DNA of 64,000 nt from Chersky-840 sp036511675. Its GTDB lineage: Bacteria; Actinomycetota; Acidimicrobiia; Acidimicrobiales; UBA8190. How positions within the stretch are numbered: the stretch's first letter is position 1; the number at the start of each line of letters is the position of its first letter. Below are positions 7,642-15,131 of the stretch, piece after piece. The notes under the pieces are model-generated. The model was given only the letters and a program-made list of their open reading frames with translations. It had not been told where the DNA came from and made no database searches. The stretch is taken from NCBI GenBank assembly GCA_036511675.1, contig DATCBU010000111.1:11692-75691 (forward strand), in the 5' to 3' direction. The position numbers and the translations under genes were made by a program.

Positions 7642-8757
7642 TCAGGCTCCGGCCGGAGCCGCCGGTGCCAGCCCCTCCAGGGTCAGCTCCGAGAAGGCGG
7701 CGCACTCGACGCCGGCGCCCGTCACCGGGACCTCGACACCGTCGGCCACGGCGCGCGTCACACTGAGCCCGTGCAGCACCACCCGCACCACCGGCGGTGC
7801 CGGGAAATCGCCCGAGCGCTCCCAGGTGCAGCGCGCCGTCGCACCGGGACGCGCCTCCTCGACGCGCACGTCGTCGCGACGAGTAGGACCGTCCCCGTCA
7901 CCAGCGTCGTCGACGCACACCCCGGTGGCCACGCCGTCCTCGTCGGCCCAGCAGTGAAAGGCCAGGAGCCGTGGCGCGTGATCGAGCGCCACCCCGATAC
8001 CGATACCTCCGGCCCCCGCCACCGTCGTCCCGGCCGAATCACCCTCGACGTGGCACGGCCCACCCGGCTCGGCCCACCCGTCGTCGAGAGGGACGACGCA
8101 CCCGGCCCGGGCCAGGACGGGGATCCGCTCCAAGGGAGCGTGCACCGGGGCCGCACCGACCCGCCCGTCTCCCCACACACTGGCCCAGCCCCCGGGGGGA
8201 AGTGGCACCGTGCGCTCCCGGGCCCCGGGCTCGGTGACCGGCGCCACGAGCAGCGCGTGGCCCACGAGAAAGGCGTCGTCGACGTCGATGTCGACGTCAG
8301 GCCACCACAAGGGCCGGATCAAAGGGACACCGCTCTCTGACGCCAGGTGCGCCAGTGTGTAGAGGTAGGGCAGCAACCGGTACCGGAAGCGGATCCAGGA
8401 TGCGAGGATCCGCTTGGTGGGCTCGCCGAAACACCATGGCTCGCGCGGCGGGACGCCGCGCACCGAATGGGTACGGCAGTAGGGCATGCACACGCTCATC
8501 TGCAGCCACCGCAGGTAGAGCTCGTCATCGGGGACGCCGCTGAAGCCGCCGATGTCGGACCCCGAGTAGGGGATCCCCGACAGGCCCAATCCGACGACCG
8601 TGGCGATCTGCTGGCGCATCGACTCCCACGTCGAGGACACGTCCCCGGTCCAGTTCCACGCCCATCGCTGCATCCCCGCCCATCCCGAGCGCGACACGAT
8701 GAACGGTCGGCGTTGGGGGGCGGCGGCCCGCAGGCCCTCGAACCCGGCCTGGTTCAT
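7642..8757 (-). CDS. GH31 glycosidase, C-terminal fragment
   Basis: C-terminal half of a glycoside hydrolase family 31 enzyme (alpha-glucosidase/xylosidase type), 371 residues as an open frame. It contains the acid/base Asp39 in NWTGDVSSTWE, then GIPYSGSDIGGFSG, YCRTHSV, and FRYRLLPYLYTLA, all GH31 hallmarks, plus a beta-rich C-terminal region. It starts inside the family block HNLYGLLMNQAGFE: the codons for HNLYGLL lie just upstream in the same frame, but no start codon precedes them before the frame break. The nucleophile is encoded only in the upstream fragment, so this part cannot be active alone. Confidence 0.75.
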   Translation of the reverse strand: MNQAGFEGLRAAAPQRRPFIVSRSGWAGMQRWAWNWTGDVSSTWESMRQQIATVVGLGLSGIPYSGSDIGGFSGVPDDELYLRWLQMSVCMPYCRTHSVRGVPPREPWCFGEPTKRILASWIRFRYRLLPYLYTLAHLASESGVPLIRPLWWPDVDIDVDDAFLVGHALLVAPVTEPGARERTVPLPPGGWASVWGDGRVGAAPVHAPLERIPVLARAGCVVPLDDGWAEPGGPCHVEGDSAGTTVAGAGGIGIGVALDHAPRLLAFHCWADEDGVATGVCVDDAGDGDGPTRRDDVRVEEARPGATARCTWERSGDFPAPPVVRVVLHGLSVTRAVADGVEVPVTGAGVECAAFSELTLEGLAPAAPAGA

Positions 8758-10163
8758 GAGCAGTCCGTAGAGGTTGTGGCCTCGGCATGGTCGCCGCCGC
8801 GCCCGTCGAAGTGGTGGCGTACCGAGGTGTCCAGCGTGGGGTCACCCAGCAGCGCGATCGAGGTGGGCTCGTTCATGTCGTGCCAGATCCCCGCCACGCC
8901 GGCGTCGGTGAGGGTGCGGTAGTGCCCGGCCCACCACGATCGGGTCCCGGGATCGGTGAAGTCGGGGAAGGCGCTGCGCCCCGGCCACACCACGCCTTGC
9001 GCCTGGTGCCCGAGCTCGTCGGTGCAGAACCGGTGCTGGTCGCGCCCTTGGCAGAACACGTCGTAGTCGGGGTCGACCTTGACCCCGGGGTCGACGATCG
9101 TCACCAGACGCACACCGGTGGCGGCCGCGTGCGCGGCCAGGTGCGGAAGATCGGGGAACCGGTCGGGGTCGACCGTGAAGACCCGGTAGCCGCGCATGTA
9201 GTCGATGTCGAGGTGCACGGCACTGAGGGGGAGGCGCAGCGCCGCATACCCGTCGGTGATGGCTCGCACGTCGGCGTCGCAGCGGTATCCCCACCGACTC
9301 TGGTGGTAGCCGAGTGCCCAGCGCGGCGGGAGGGCCGGGCGCCCGGTGAGCTCGCTGTAGCGGTCCAGCAGATGGGGCACGGGCCCGACCATCAAATAGC
9401 GGCGCAACACCCCGCCCGCGAATCGCAGCGTGGCCGTCCCCGCCTCGTCGCCCGGCGCCCCGCCGTCGCCCAGATTGAAGGTGGCGCGTGTGGAGTTCTC
9501 GTAGAAACACAGGACGTCACCGTCAGGGTGGGTGGACACCAGCACCGGGACCCCGAGGTAGAGCGGGTTCTTCCCGGGGCCCCACGACCCACCCGGATCG
9601 GTATTCCACAGGGTGAGATCCGTGCCACGCAGGTCGATCCCCTCCGCCTGTTCACCCAGGCCGCACAGGCGCTCCCCGGCGCGCATCGTGAACGACTGTT
9701 CCCATGCCGGCCCGCGTCGGGCCGGCGCCGACTCGCTGCGCAGCAGCGTGCCGTCGGCACGGGCCGTGCGCAACGATCCGTCGGGCACCACGGTGACCTC
9801 GAGGGCGTCGCTGCGCATGACCCAGGCCCCATCGGCGCGCAGCACGTCGATGGGGTGGGCCTGGACCTCGGGAGCAGGCCCCGGGAAGTCGCCGTCGATG
9901 GCGTAGGGGACGGCGCGGGGGCCGGGTCCCCACGACACCCGCACCACATCGGCGGCGAGGAAGGCGACCTCGAGCCGGGCCCGCTCGAAATGGAACAGCG
10001 CCGTGCCCGGTTGCGGGTTCCACACCTCCACCCGCTCGAGTCGGCCCGGCGACTCGGGGGTGACGTCGCCCTGCGGGGGCGAAGCCGAGCGCGTGCGTGC
10101 GAGTTGACGTCGCGCCGAGTTGGCGAGGATGAGGCCGACGGTGTGGAGCCCCAGGTGATGCAC
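8754..10163 (-). CDS. GH31 glycosidase, N-terminal fragment (frameshifted)
   Basis: N-terminal beta-sandwich and first half of the catalytic barrel of a GH31 enzyme, about 469 residues. Family blocks include GLGEQAEGIDLRG, LWNTDPGGSWG, PPRWALGYHQSRWGY, HLDIDYMRGYRVFTVD and the nucleophile motif GIWHDMNEPTS (Asp about residue 429). The frame then runs off into TTSTDCS and stops at 8754-8756, overlapping the ATG of the C-terminal fragment. Adding one C near 8778 restores HAEAHNLYGLLMNQ. The start is uncertain: GTG 10163 is used here; the frame is open further upstream. Confidence 0.72.
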   Translation of the reverse strand: MHHLGLHTVGLILANSARRQLARTRSASPPQGDVTPESPGRLERVEVWNPQPGTALFHFERARLEVAFLAADVVRVSWGPGPRAVPYAIDGDFPGPAPEVQAHPIDVLRADGAWVMRSDALEVTVVPDGSLRTARADGTLLRSESAPARRGPAWEQSFTMRAGERLCGLGEQAEGIDLRGTDLTLWNTDPGGSWGPGKNPLYLGVPVLVSTHPDGDVLCFYENSTRATFNLGDGGAPGDEAGTATLRFAGGVLRRYLMVGPVPHLLDRYSELTGRPALPPRWALGYHQSRWGYRCDADVRAITDGYAALRLPLSAVHLDIDYMRGYRVFTVDPDRFPDLPHLAAHAAATGVRLVTIVDPGVKVDPDYDVFCQGRDQHRFCTDELGHQAQGVVWPGRSAFPDFTDPGTRSWWAGHYRTLTDAGVAGIWHDMNEPTSIALLGDPTLDTSVRHHFDGRGGDHAEATTSTDCS

Positions 10164-10457
10164 GGCGTGGGCCGTGACCCGGGCCTGGATGGCGGCGTGG
10201 CGCAAGGTCGATCGGGGCCGGACCACGAATGGCGAGGCTAGGTGGCGAGCGCCACCGTGCGTCGGAGCCTGGGCTATTTGGCACGACGGTGCGTGCCCGA
10301 CAGACCACGTACCGCGGGTTGCGGGCGCCGCTGAGGTAGGGTCGTCGGAGTCATCATGCAAGCTCCCGCGCTTCCTTCGCGTCGTCACACCGACCGGGAC
10401 CGAGCCGCGTCTGCACCCGTGCCCGGGCCCGCGCTCGGTTCCCGGCGTTCGGTGCGC

Positions 10458-11408
10458 ATGATCCCGCACAAGCTCGTCGTCGACGGCCGGCGCGTGCGCT
10501 ACGCCCTGTCGGACAACGAGGACGCCTGCGGTCCCGAGGGCCCCGGCAACGAGCCCATCTGGGCCGTCAACCTCCACGGGTACTTCGCCGGTGGGGGGAT
10601 GTACTGGAGAGAGAGCAGCAACCTGGCCGAGGCGCTGGGCTGGCGTGTGCTCAACCCCAGCCTGCCGGGATTCGCCGGCAGCGACCCGCTGCCCTGGGAG
10701 CGCGTCACCATCGCCGAGATCGCCGACGTGGTGGGCCATCTGCTCGACGAGGTCGGGGCCCAGCGGGCCGTCCTGCTCGGACATTCGATGGGTGGTGCCG
10801 TGGCCGTGCAATTCGCCGACACCCATCCCGAGCGGGTCCTGGGCATCGTGTACCGCGACGGCGCCGCCACCCCGGGCTGGAAACACCGACGCGGGCTGCT
10901 CGTGTCCCTGCTCGCTCCGGTCCTTCCCGACATGGCCGGCGTGGCCGACCTCCTGTTGGCGGCCGTGCTGGACACGCCCGACCTGTTCGTCGGTCGACGG
11001 CTGGCGTCCACCCTCCGAGGGCTGTGGCCCGACGCCAGGCGCAATCTCCGTTCCATGGGACGCACCTTGCCGGTGGGGTCGATGCTCATGGCCATGGACC
11101 TCCGGTCCGAGGTCGAGCGCATCGTGGCGCGCGGTGTGCCGATCCTCCCGGTGTGGGGATGCTTCGACCGCATCGTCAGCCCCGACACGGCCCGTGAGTT
11201 CGCCGAGCTCACCGGCATCGACATCGTGTGGGTCCCCGGCGGCCATTCGTGGATGCTGCCCCGCCCTCAGGGCCAGGTCGACATCCTCCGTCATCTACGG
11301 CGCGGGCGTGAGTTCGTGGCCGACGTGCTCGACCGCCGCCGTGCACTGCTCGCCGCCCCCTCATCCACACCGGGGCCGGCACCGGCACCCATCCATCTGG
11401 TGCGCTAG
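10458..11408 (+). CDS. Alpha/beta hydrolase
   Basis: Serine hydrolase of about 316 residues. NLHGYFAGG supplies the HG oxyanion motif, LLGHSMGGAVA the nucleophile elbow, WGCFDRIV a likely catalytic Asp and VPGGHSWML the catalytic His. The order and spacing fit epoxide hydrolase or haloperoxidase-like esterases. Substrate unknown. An in-frame ATG at 10356 with a -10-like TAGGGT 13 nt before it is an alternative start, but its 34 extra residues are low-complexity and basic, so ATG 10458 is preferred. The gene is divergent from the GH31 gene and precedes an acyl-CoA dehydrogenase, suggesting a role in ester or lipid breakdown. Confidence 0.82.
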   Translation: MIPHKLVVDGRRVRYALSDNEDACGPEGPGNEPIWAVNLHGYFAGGGMYWRESSNLAEALGWRVLNPSLPGFAGSDPLPWERVTIAEIADVVGHLLDEVGAQRAVLLGHSMGGAVAVQFADTHPERVLGIVYRDGAATPGWKHRRGLLVSLLAPVLPDMAGVADLLLAAVLDTPDLFVGRRLASTLRGLWPDARRNLRSMGRTLPVGSMLMAMDLRSEVERIVARGVPILPVWGCFDRIVSPDTAREFAELTGIDIVWVPGGHSWMLPRPQGQVDILRHLRRGREFVADVLDRRRALLAAPSSTPGPAPAPIHLVR

Positions 11409-11447
11409 CGGCGATCCCGAGCCAGGCGCAGTGCAGCAGCCCGCCCG

Positions 11448-11453
11448 TACACT
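11448..11453 (+). promoter_or_regulatory. Putative -10 box for the acyl-CoA cluster
   Basis: TACACT lies about 30 nt before the ATG at 11484, in the 75-nt gap after the hydrolase. A purine-rich ribosome site (GAGAGAGG) follows. No firm -35 box is visible. Confidence 0.35.
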
Positions 11454-11483
11454 GGACCGGGCCCATTGAGAGAGGCGCGGGCG

Positions 11484-12737
11484 ATGCGTTGGACGAACGA
11501 GGACACCCCGGAGCAGCAGGAGTTCCGCGCCCGGTTCCGCACCTGGCTGCATGACAACCTGCCGTCGGGGTGGATGGAGGCCGCCGACGCCGGCGACGAC
11601 CAGTTGCTCGAGACGCGCAAGGCCGACAGCGGCTTCAACCCCTTCACGTGGCAGGGCACTATCGGGCGCAGCCCCTACGCGGCACCCCTGTGGCCCGAGG
11701 AGTTCGGCGGCCTTTCCGGAGAGGTGTGGATGCAGACGGTCATCCGGTCCGAACTGGTCCGCTACCGGCTGCCGACCGTGTCGATCAACCTCCTCGGGGT
11801 CGGTCTGGCCGGTCCCACCCTCATCGCCCACGGCACCCAGGCGCAGAAAGAGCGGTACCTGCGCAAGATCCTGTCGGCCGAGGAGATCTGGTGCCAGCTC
11901 TTCAGTGAGCCCGGCTCGGGCTCGGACCTGGCCTCGCTGTCGACCCGGGCGGTGCGCGACGGCGACGAGTGGGTCGTGAACGGGCAGAAGGTATGGACCA
12001 CCATCGCCCAGTTCTCCACGTACGGCATGTTGCTGGCCCGTACCGACCCCGAGGTCCCCAAGCACGAAGGGCTCAGCTACTTCATCCTGGACATGAAGTC
12101 CCCGGGGGTGGAGATCCGTCCCCTCAAGCAGATGACGGGATCGTCGGAGTTCAACGAGGTGTTCCTCTCCGACGTCCGCATTCCCGACGCCAACCGCGTG
12201 GGCGACGTGGGCGACGGATGGCGCTGCGCCCGCACGACGCTCATGAACGAGCGGGTAGCGTTGGCGGGCATCTCGCTGGACCCGGTGTCGTTCACCGGCG
12301 GGGTCCGGCGTGACGCGTGGCAGTCGTACCTCGAAGGGGTCCCCGACCGCACCGATGGGCGCGTCCGGCAGCGGCTGGCGCAGTTCTACATCGAGTCCGA
12401 AGTGAAAGAGATCACCGCCTTCCGCGCCAACTCGGCCCGCCTGCGCGGCCAGCAGCCTGGCCCTGAGGGCTCGGTCAACAAGGTCTTCAACGCCGAGTAC
12501 AACCAGCGACGCTCGAACTTCGCCGTCGACGTCAATGGCATCGCGGCGACGGCGTGGATGCCCGGTGACACCCGGTCCGAGTCGCGCGCCTTGACCTTCC
12601 TCCGGGCCAGGGCCAACACCATCGAAGGCGGGACCTCCGAGGTCCTGCGCAACCAGATGGCGGAACGGATCTTGGGACTCCCCCGTGACGTCGAGGTCGA
12701 CAAGGATGTCGCCTGGGCGGACGTGAAACACAGTTGA
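11484..12737 (+). CDS. Acyl-CoA dehydrogenase
   Basis: Complete acyl-CoA dehydrogenase of 417 residues. The N-terminal helical domain begins WTNEDTPEQQEFRARFRTWL. The middle has WCQLFSEPGSGSDLA and VNGQKVWTTIAQ for FAD and substrate, and the C-terminal domain ends with TIEGGTSEVLRNQMAERILG, with Glu in the catalytic base position. It is a paralogue of the partial gene at the left edge. The ATG at 11484 was chosen over a TTG 18 nt upstream because it begins the conserved sequence and follows a purine-rich ribosome site. The stop overlaps the TTG start of the thioesterase gene (TTGA), so the two are coupled. Confidence 0.94.
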   Translation: MRWTNEDTPEQQEFRARFRTWLHDNLPSGWMEAADAGDDQLLETRKADSGFNPFTWQGTIGRSPYAAPLWPEEFGGLSGEVWMQTVIRSELVRYRLPTVSINLLGVGLAGPTLIAHGTQAQKERYLRKILSAEEIWCQLFSEPGSGSDLASLSTRAVRDGDEWVVNGQKVWTTIAQFSTYGMLLARTDPEVPKHEGLSYFILDMKSPGVEIRPLKQMTGSSEFNEVFLSDVRIPDANRVGDVGDGWRCARTTLMNERVALAGISLDPVSFTGGVRRDAWQSYLEGVPDRTDGRVRQRLAQFYIESEVKEITAFRANSARLRGQQPGPEGSVNKVFNAEYNQRRSNFAVDVNGIAATAWMPGDTRSESRALTFLRARANTIEGGTSEVLRNQMAERILGLPRDVEVDKDVAWADVKHS

Positions 12738-13375
12738 CCGCCGTCGACAGCACCCGCCCGTCGTTGGCGGCTCGTCTCCAAGCCGCCGCGGCGGTACGGC
12801 GCCTGGGGCACGCCATCGTGGCCCACGAGGTCGACGACGAATTGCTCGATGGCATCACCACCAGGGCCCGGGAGCTGTCGACCGAGGTCGAAGCCACCCC
12901 GGACCGCGTCCGCGCCACGCTCGACATGGTGGATTCGGTCTTCGTCCTGCCTCCACCGGACGGCAGTGGACGGACCAAGTTCCCTGACGGCATCGTCACC
13001 GGGAAGGCCAACCCCCTGGGCATGGCGGCCGAGATGGGACGTGAAGGCGACGTGGCGGTGCTCCGCACCACCCTGGGGCCGGCCTTCGAAGGCGCGCCGG
13101 GGCGCGCTCATGGCGGCGTGGTGGCCGCCCTCTTGGACGAGGTCATGGGGTTCGTGCTCTCGATCCATGCCACCCCGGCCTACACCGGCCGCCTGACCGT
13201 CACCTACCGCGCCCCGACCCCCCTGGGGGTCGAGGTGGAGATGCGGGCCAAGCTGCACTCGCGCCACGGCCGCAAGCTGCGCATCGAGGCCGACGCCCGG
13301 CACGGCGCCGCCCTCCTGGCCCACGCCGAAGGGCTCTTCATCGCCGTCGATCCCGAGCGCTTCGCGTCGGGATAG
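12734..13375 (+). CDS. Hotdog-fold acyl-CoA thioesterase (PaaI-like)
   Basis: About 213 residues. The C-terminal 120 residues form a PaaI/DUF4442-like hotdog domain: FEGAPGRAHGGVVAALLDEV carries the HGG motif with the following catalytic acidic region, then TGRLTVTYRAPTPLGVEVEM and GRKLRIEADA. Such enzymes hydrolyse acyl-CoA to free acid and CoA. An extra N-terminal helical part of about 90 residues is present, as in many actinobacterial members. Translation is coupled to the acyl-CoA dehydrogenase through TTGA, which places it in the same degradative pathway. Confidence 0.82.
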   Translation: MTAVDSTRPSLAARLQAAAAVRRLGHAIVAHEVDDELLDGITTRARELSTEVEATPDRVRATLDMVDSVFVLPPPDGSGRTKFPDGIVTGKANPLGMAAEMGREGDVAVLRTTLGPAFEGAPGRAHGGVVAALLDEVMGFVLSIHATPAYTGRLTVTYRAPTPLGVEVEMRAKLHSRHGRKLRIEADARHGAALLAHAEGLFIAVDPERFASG

Positions 13376-13398
13376 GGCGCGTCCCCGAAGGGTGATCG

Positions 13399-14394
13399 AT
13401 GCGCGTTCGCCTGCCGGGCGGGCCTCGACGGGCACCTCGGCCTGACACGCCCGACGCGCTCGCCCAACGGTGGCGGGGCCAGCGTCGCCGGCTCGAGGTG
13501 TGGTACGTCACCCTCACCGACCCGCGCACGGGCCTGGGGTGCTGGATCCATCACGAGCTCGTCTCCCCCGTCTCGGGGGACGCCCACGCGCACGGGTGGG
13601 CGGCGGTGTTCCGCCCCGACGCGCCGCCCGTCCTCGATCGGTTCGGCGCTTCACCTGTCAGCCCGGGCCACGCCGGGCGGCCCCCGCAACTCGGAGGAGC
13701 GGCGGTGCTGGACCCGCCGAGCCTGCGGGGAGAGACGGGCGCCGTGGCGTGGGACCTGCGGTGGCGCCACGACGCCGCGGACCCGAGCCCGCCCCTGTTC
13801 ACGTTCCCGGCATGGGCGTGGGAGCGCGAGTCCCTCCCCGCGGCCCAGGTCGTGGTGGTACCGAGTGCGGCGTTCGAAGGGACGATTCGCGTGGGGCGCG
13901 ATGTGGTGACCTTGTCACCGCACGCCCGCGGCGCGGTGAGCCACATCTACGGGCACGGCAACGCGCAGCGCTGGGGTTGGTTGCACGCCGAGCTCGGCGA
14001 CGGCGACGTGCTCGAGATCGTGAGCGCGGTGAGCCGGCGCCCCGGCCTCAACCACCTCCCCGCGCTCGCGTTCGTGCAGTTGCGCCTCGGCGGCCGCGAC
14101 TGGCCCCGTGACCCGTTGGCGGCGGCTCCGCTCTTCCGCACCAGACTTGGGCTCCCGGCCTGGGACGTGCACGGCACGGTGGGGCGATGGCGGCTGCGGG
14201 CGGAGATCACCATTCCCGAGGCCGGCTCGGTGCGGGTCGGCTATGTGGACCCCGACGGGGCCGGCGCCACCTGCGTGAACAGCGAGATCGCCGATGCCGA
14301 GATCGTGCTCGAGCACAGGCGGGACAGATGGGAGGTGGCGGCGCGCTGGGACCTGCGCGCCGCCGCGCACGCCGAAATCGGCTCAAGGCCGTGA
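13399..14394 (+). CDS. Uncharacterised CrtC/AttH-like beta-barrel protein
   Basis: A soluble protein of 331 residues with no signal peptide. The opening WYVTLTDPRTGLGCWIHHEL and the later GHGNAQRWGWLHAEL recall the lipocalin-like superfamily that includes hydroxyneurosporene synthase (CrtC), AttH and tocopherol-cyclase-like proteins, whose first barrel has a similar tyrosine/tryptophan pattern and whose centre has an H..RW.W motif. This assignment is by pattern only. It begins 23 nt after the thioesterase gene and precedes the TetR gene, so it may process or bind an isoprenoid or lipid substrate of this cluster. No catalytic residues can be assigned. Confidence 0.6.
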   Translation: MRVRLPGGPRRAPRPDTPDALAQRWRGQRRRLEVWYVTLTDPRTGLGCWIHHELVSPVSGDAHAHGWAAVFRPDAPPVLDRFGASPVSPGHAGRPPQLGGAAVLDPPSLRGETGAVAWDLRWRHDAADPSPPLFTFPAWAWERESLPAAQVVVVPSAAFEGTIRVGRDVVTLSPHARGAVSHIYGHGNAQRWGWLHAELGDGDVLEIVSAVSRRPGLNHLPALAFVQLRLGGRDWPRDPLAAAPLFRTRLGLPAWDVHGTVGRWRLRAEITIPEAGSVRVGYVDPDGAGATCVNSEIADAEIVLEHRRDRWEVAARWDLRAAAHAEIGSRP

Positions 14395-14428
14395 CCATGA
14401 CCAGCACCCGTCCCCTGAGGCTCTGCTG

Positions 14429-14452
14429 ACTGATTCGTCAGTTTGCTAGCCT
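14429..14452 (+). promoter_or_regulatory. TetR operator palindrome overlapping a leaderless promoter
   Basis: ACTGA-TTCG-TCAGT at 14429-14442 is a perfect inverted repeat with a 4-nt centre. Directly after it, TAGCCT at 14447-14452 fits a TANNNT -10 box, and the tetR ATG at 14459 is 6 nt further on. A repressor bound here would cover the promoter, so autoregulation by the adjacent TetR protein is likely. Confidence 0.55.
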
Positions 14453-14458
14453 GCGCGC

Positions 14459-15118
14459 ATGGCGGGCGCTCCCCCGGTACCCACCACCACATCTCCTCCG
14501 GCGCGTGCCGTGCGGCGCGCCATGAGCGAGATGGAGAAGCAGGGACGCCGCACCGACATCCTCGCCGCCGCCAAGAAGGTGTTCGCCGGCAAGGGCTACC
14601 ACGCCACCACCATCGCCGACATCGCCAAAGCGGCCACCCTCTCCTACGGGTCGATCTACTGGTACTTCGACTCCAAAGACGCGCTCTTCCACGCGCTCAT
14701 GGAGGCCGAGGGCCAGGCCCTGCGCGACCACGTCACCGAAGCCATGCGAAGCACCCCAGGGCGCGGCTCACCCGACGCACCGTTCCGGGCCGCGGTCCGG
14801 ACCACCTTCGAGTTCTTCGAATCCGACCGGGCCCTGGTGAAGTTGTTGTTCCGGGACTCCTATGCGTTGGGAGACCGGTTCGAGCAGCACCTCTTCGGGA
14901 TCTTCGAGGCGTTCATCAGCGACATCGAGAAGATCGTCGAGGACGCCCAGCGTCGGGGGCTGATCATCGAGGCCCCGCCCCGCATGGTGGCGGGCTCGGT
15001 CGCCGCCCTCGTGGGCCAGATCGCCCATCGCCGGCTGGTCACCGACGACGGATTGTCGGCCGAGGTGGCCGCCGATTTCGTCGTGTCGCTGTTGCTCAAC
15101 GGCCTGCTCCCCCGCTGA
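14459..15118 (+). CDS. TetR/AcrR family transcriptional regulator
   Basis: A 219-residue regulator. The N-terminal helix-turn-helix runs about residues 28-75 (RRTDILAAAKKVFAGKGYHA, TTIADIAKAATLSYGSIYWY, FDSKDALFHAL), which is the classic TetR DNA-binding domain. The rest is an all-helical ligand and dimer domain. The setting among acyl-CoA genes suggests it senses an acyl-CoA or lipid, like FadR- or KstR-type TetR proteins, but the ligand cannot be read from sequence. The start is ATG 14459, close behind a -10-like box and the palindromic operator; an in-frame ATG at 14522 is less likely. Confidence 0.92.
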   Translation: MAGAPPVPTTTSPPARAVRRAMSEMEKQGRRTDILAAAKKVFAGKGYHATTIADIAKAATLSYGSIYWYFDSKDALFHALMEAEGQALRDHVTEAMRSTPGRGSPDAPFRAAVRTTFEFFESDRALVKLLFRDSYALGDRFEQHLFGIFEAFISDIEKIVEDAQRRGLIIEAPPRMVAGSVAALVGQIAHRRLVTDDGLSAEVAADFVVSLLLNGLLPR

Positions 15119-15131
15119 ACCCCGCCGGGAC

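Noticed and set aside
10356..10457. ATG 10356 as start of the second alpha/beta hydrolase
   Set aside because: The added 34 residues are Arg/Pro/Ala-rich without conserved character; kept as an alternative because of a -10-like box at 10337.
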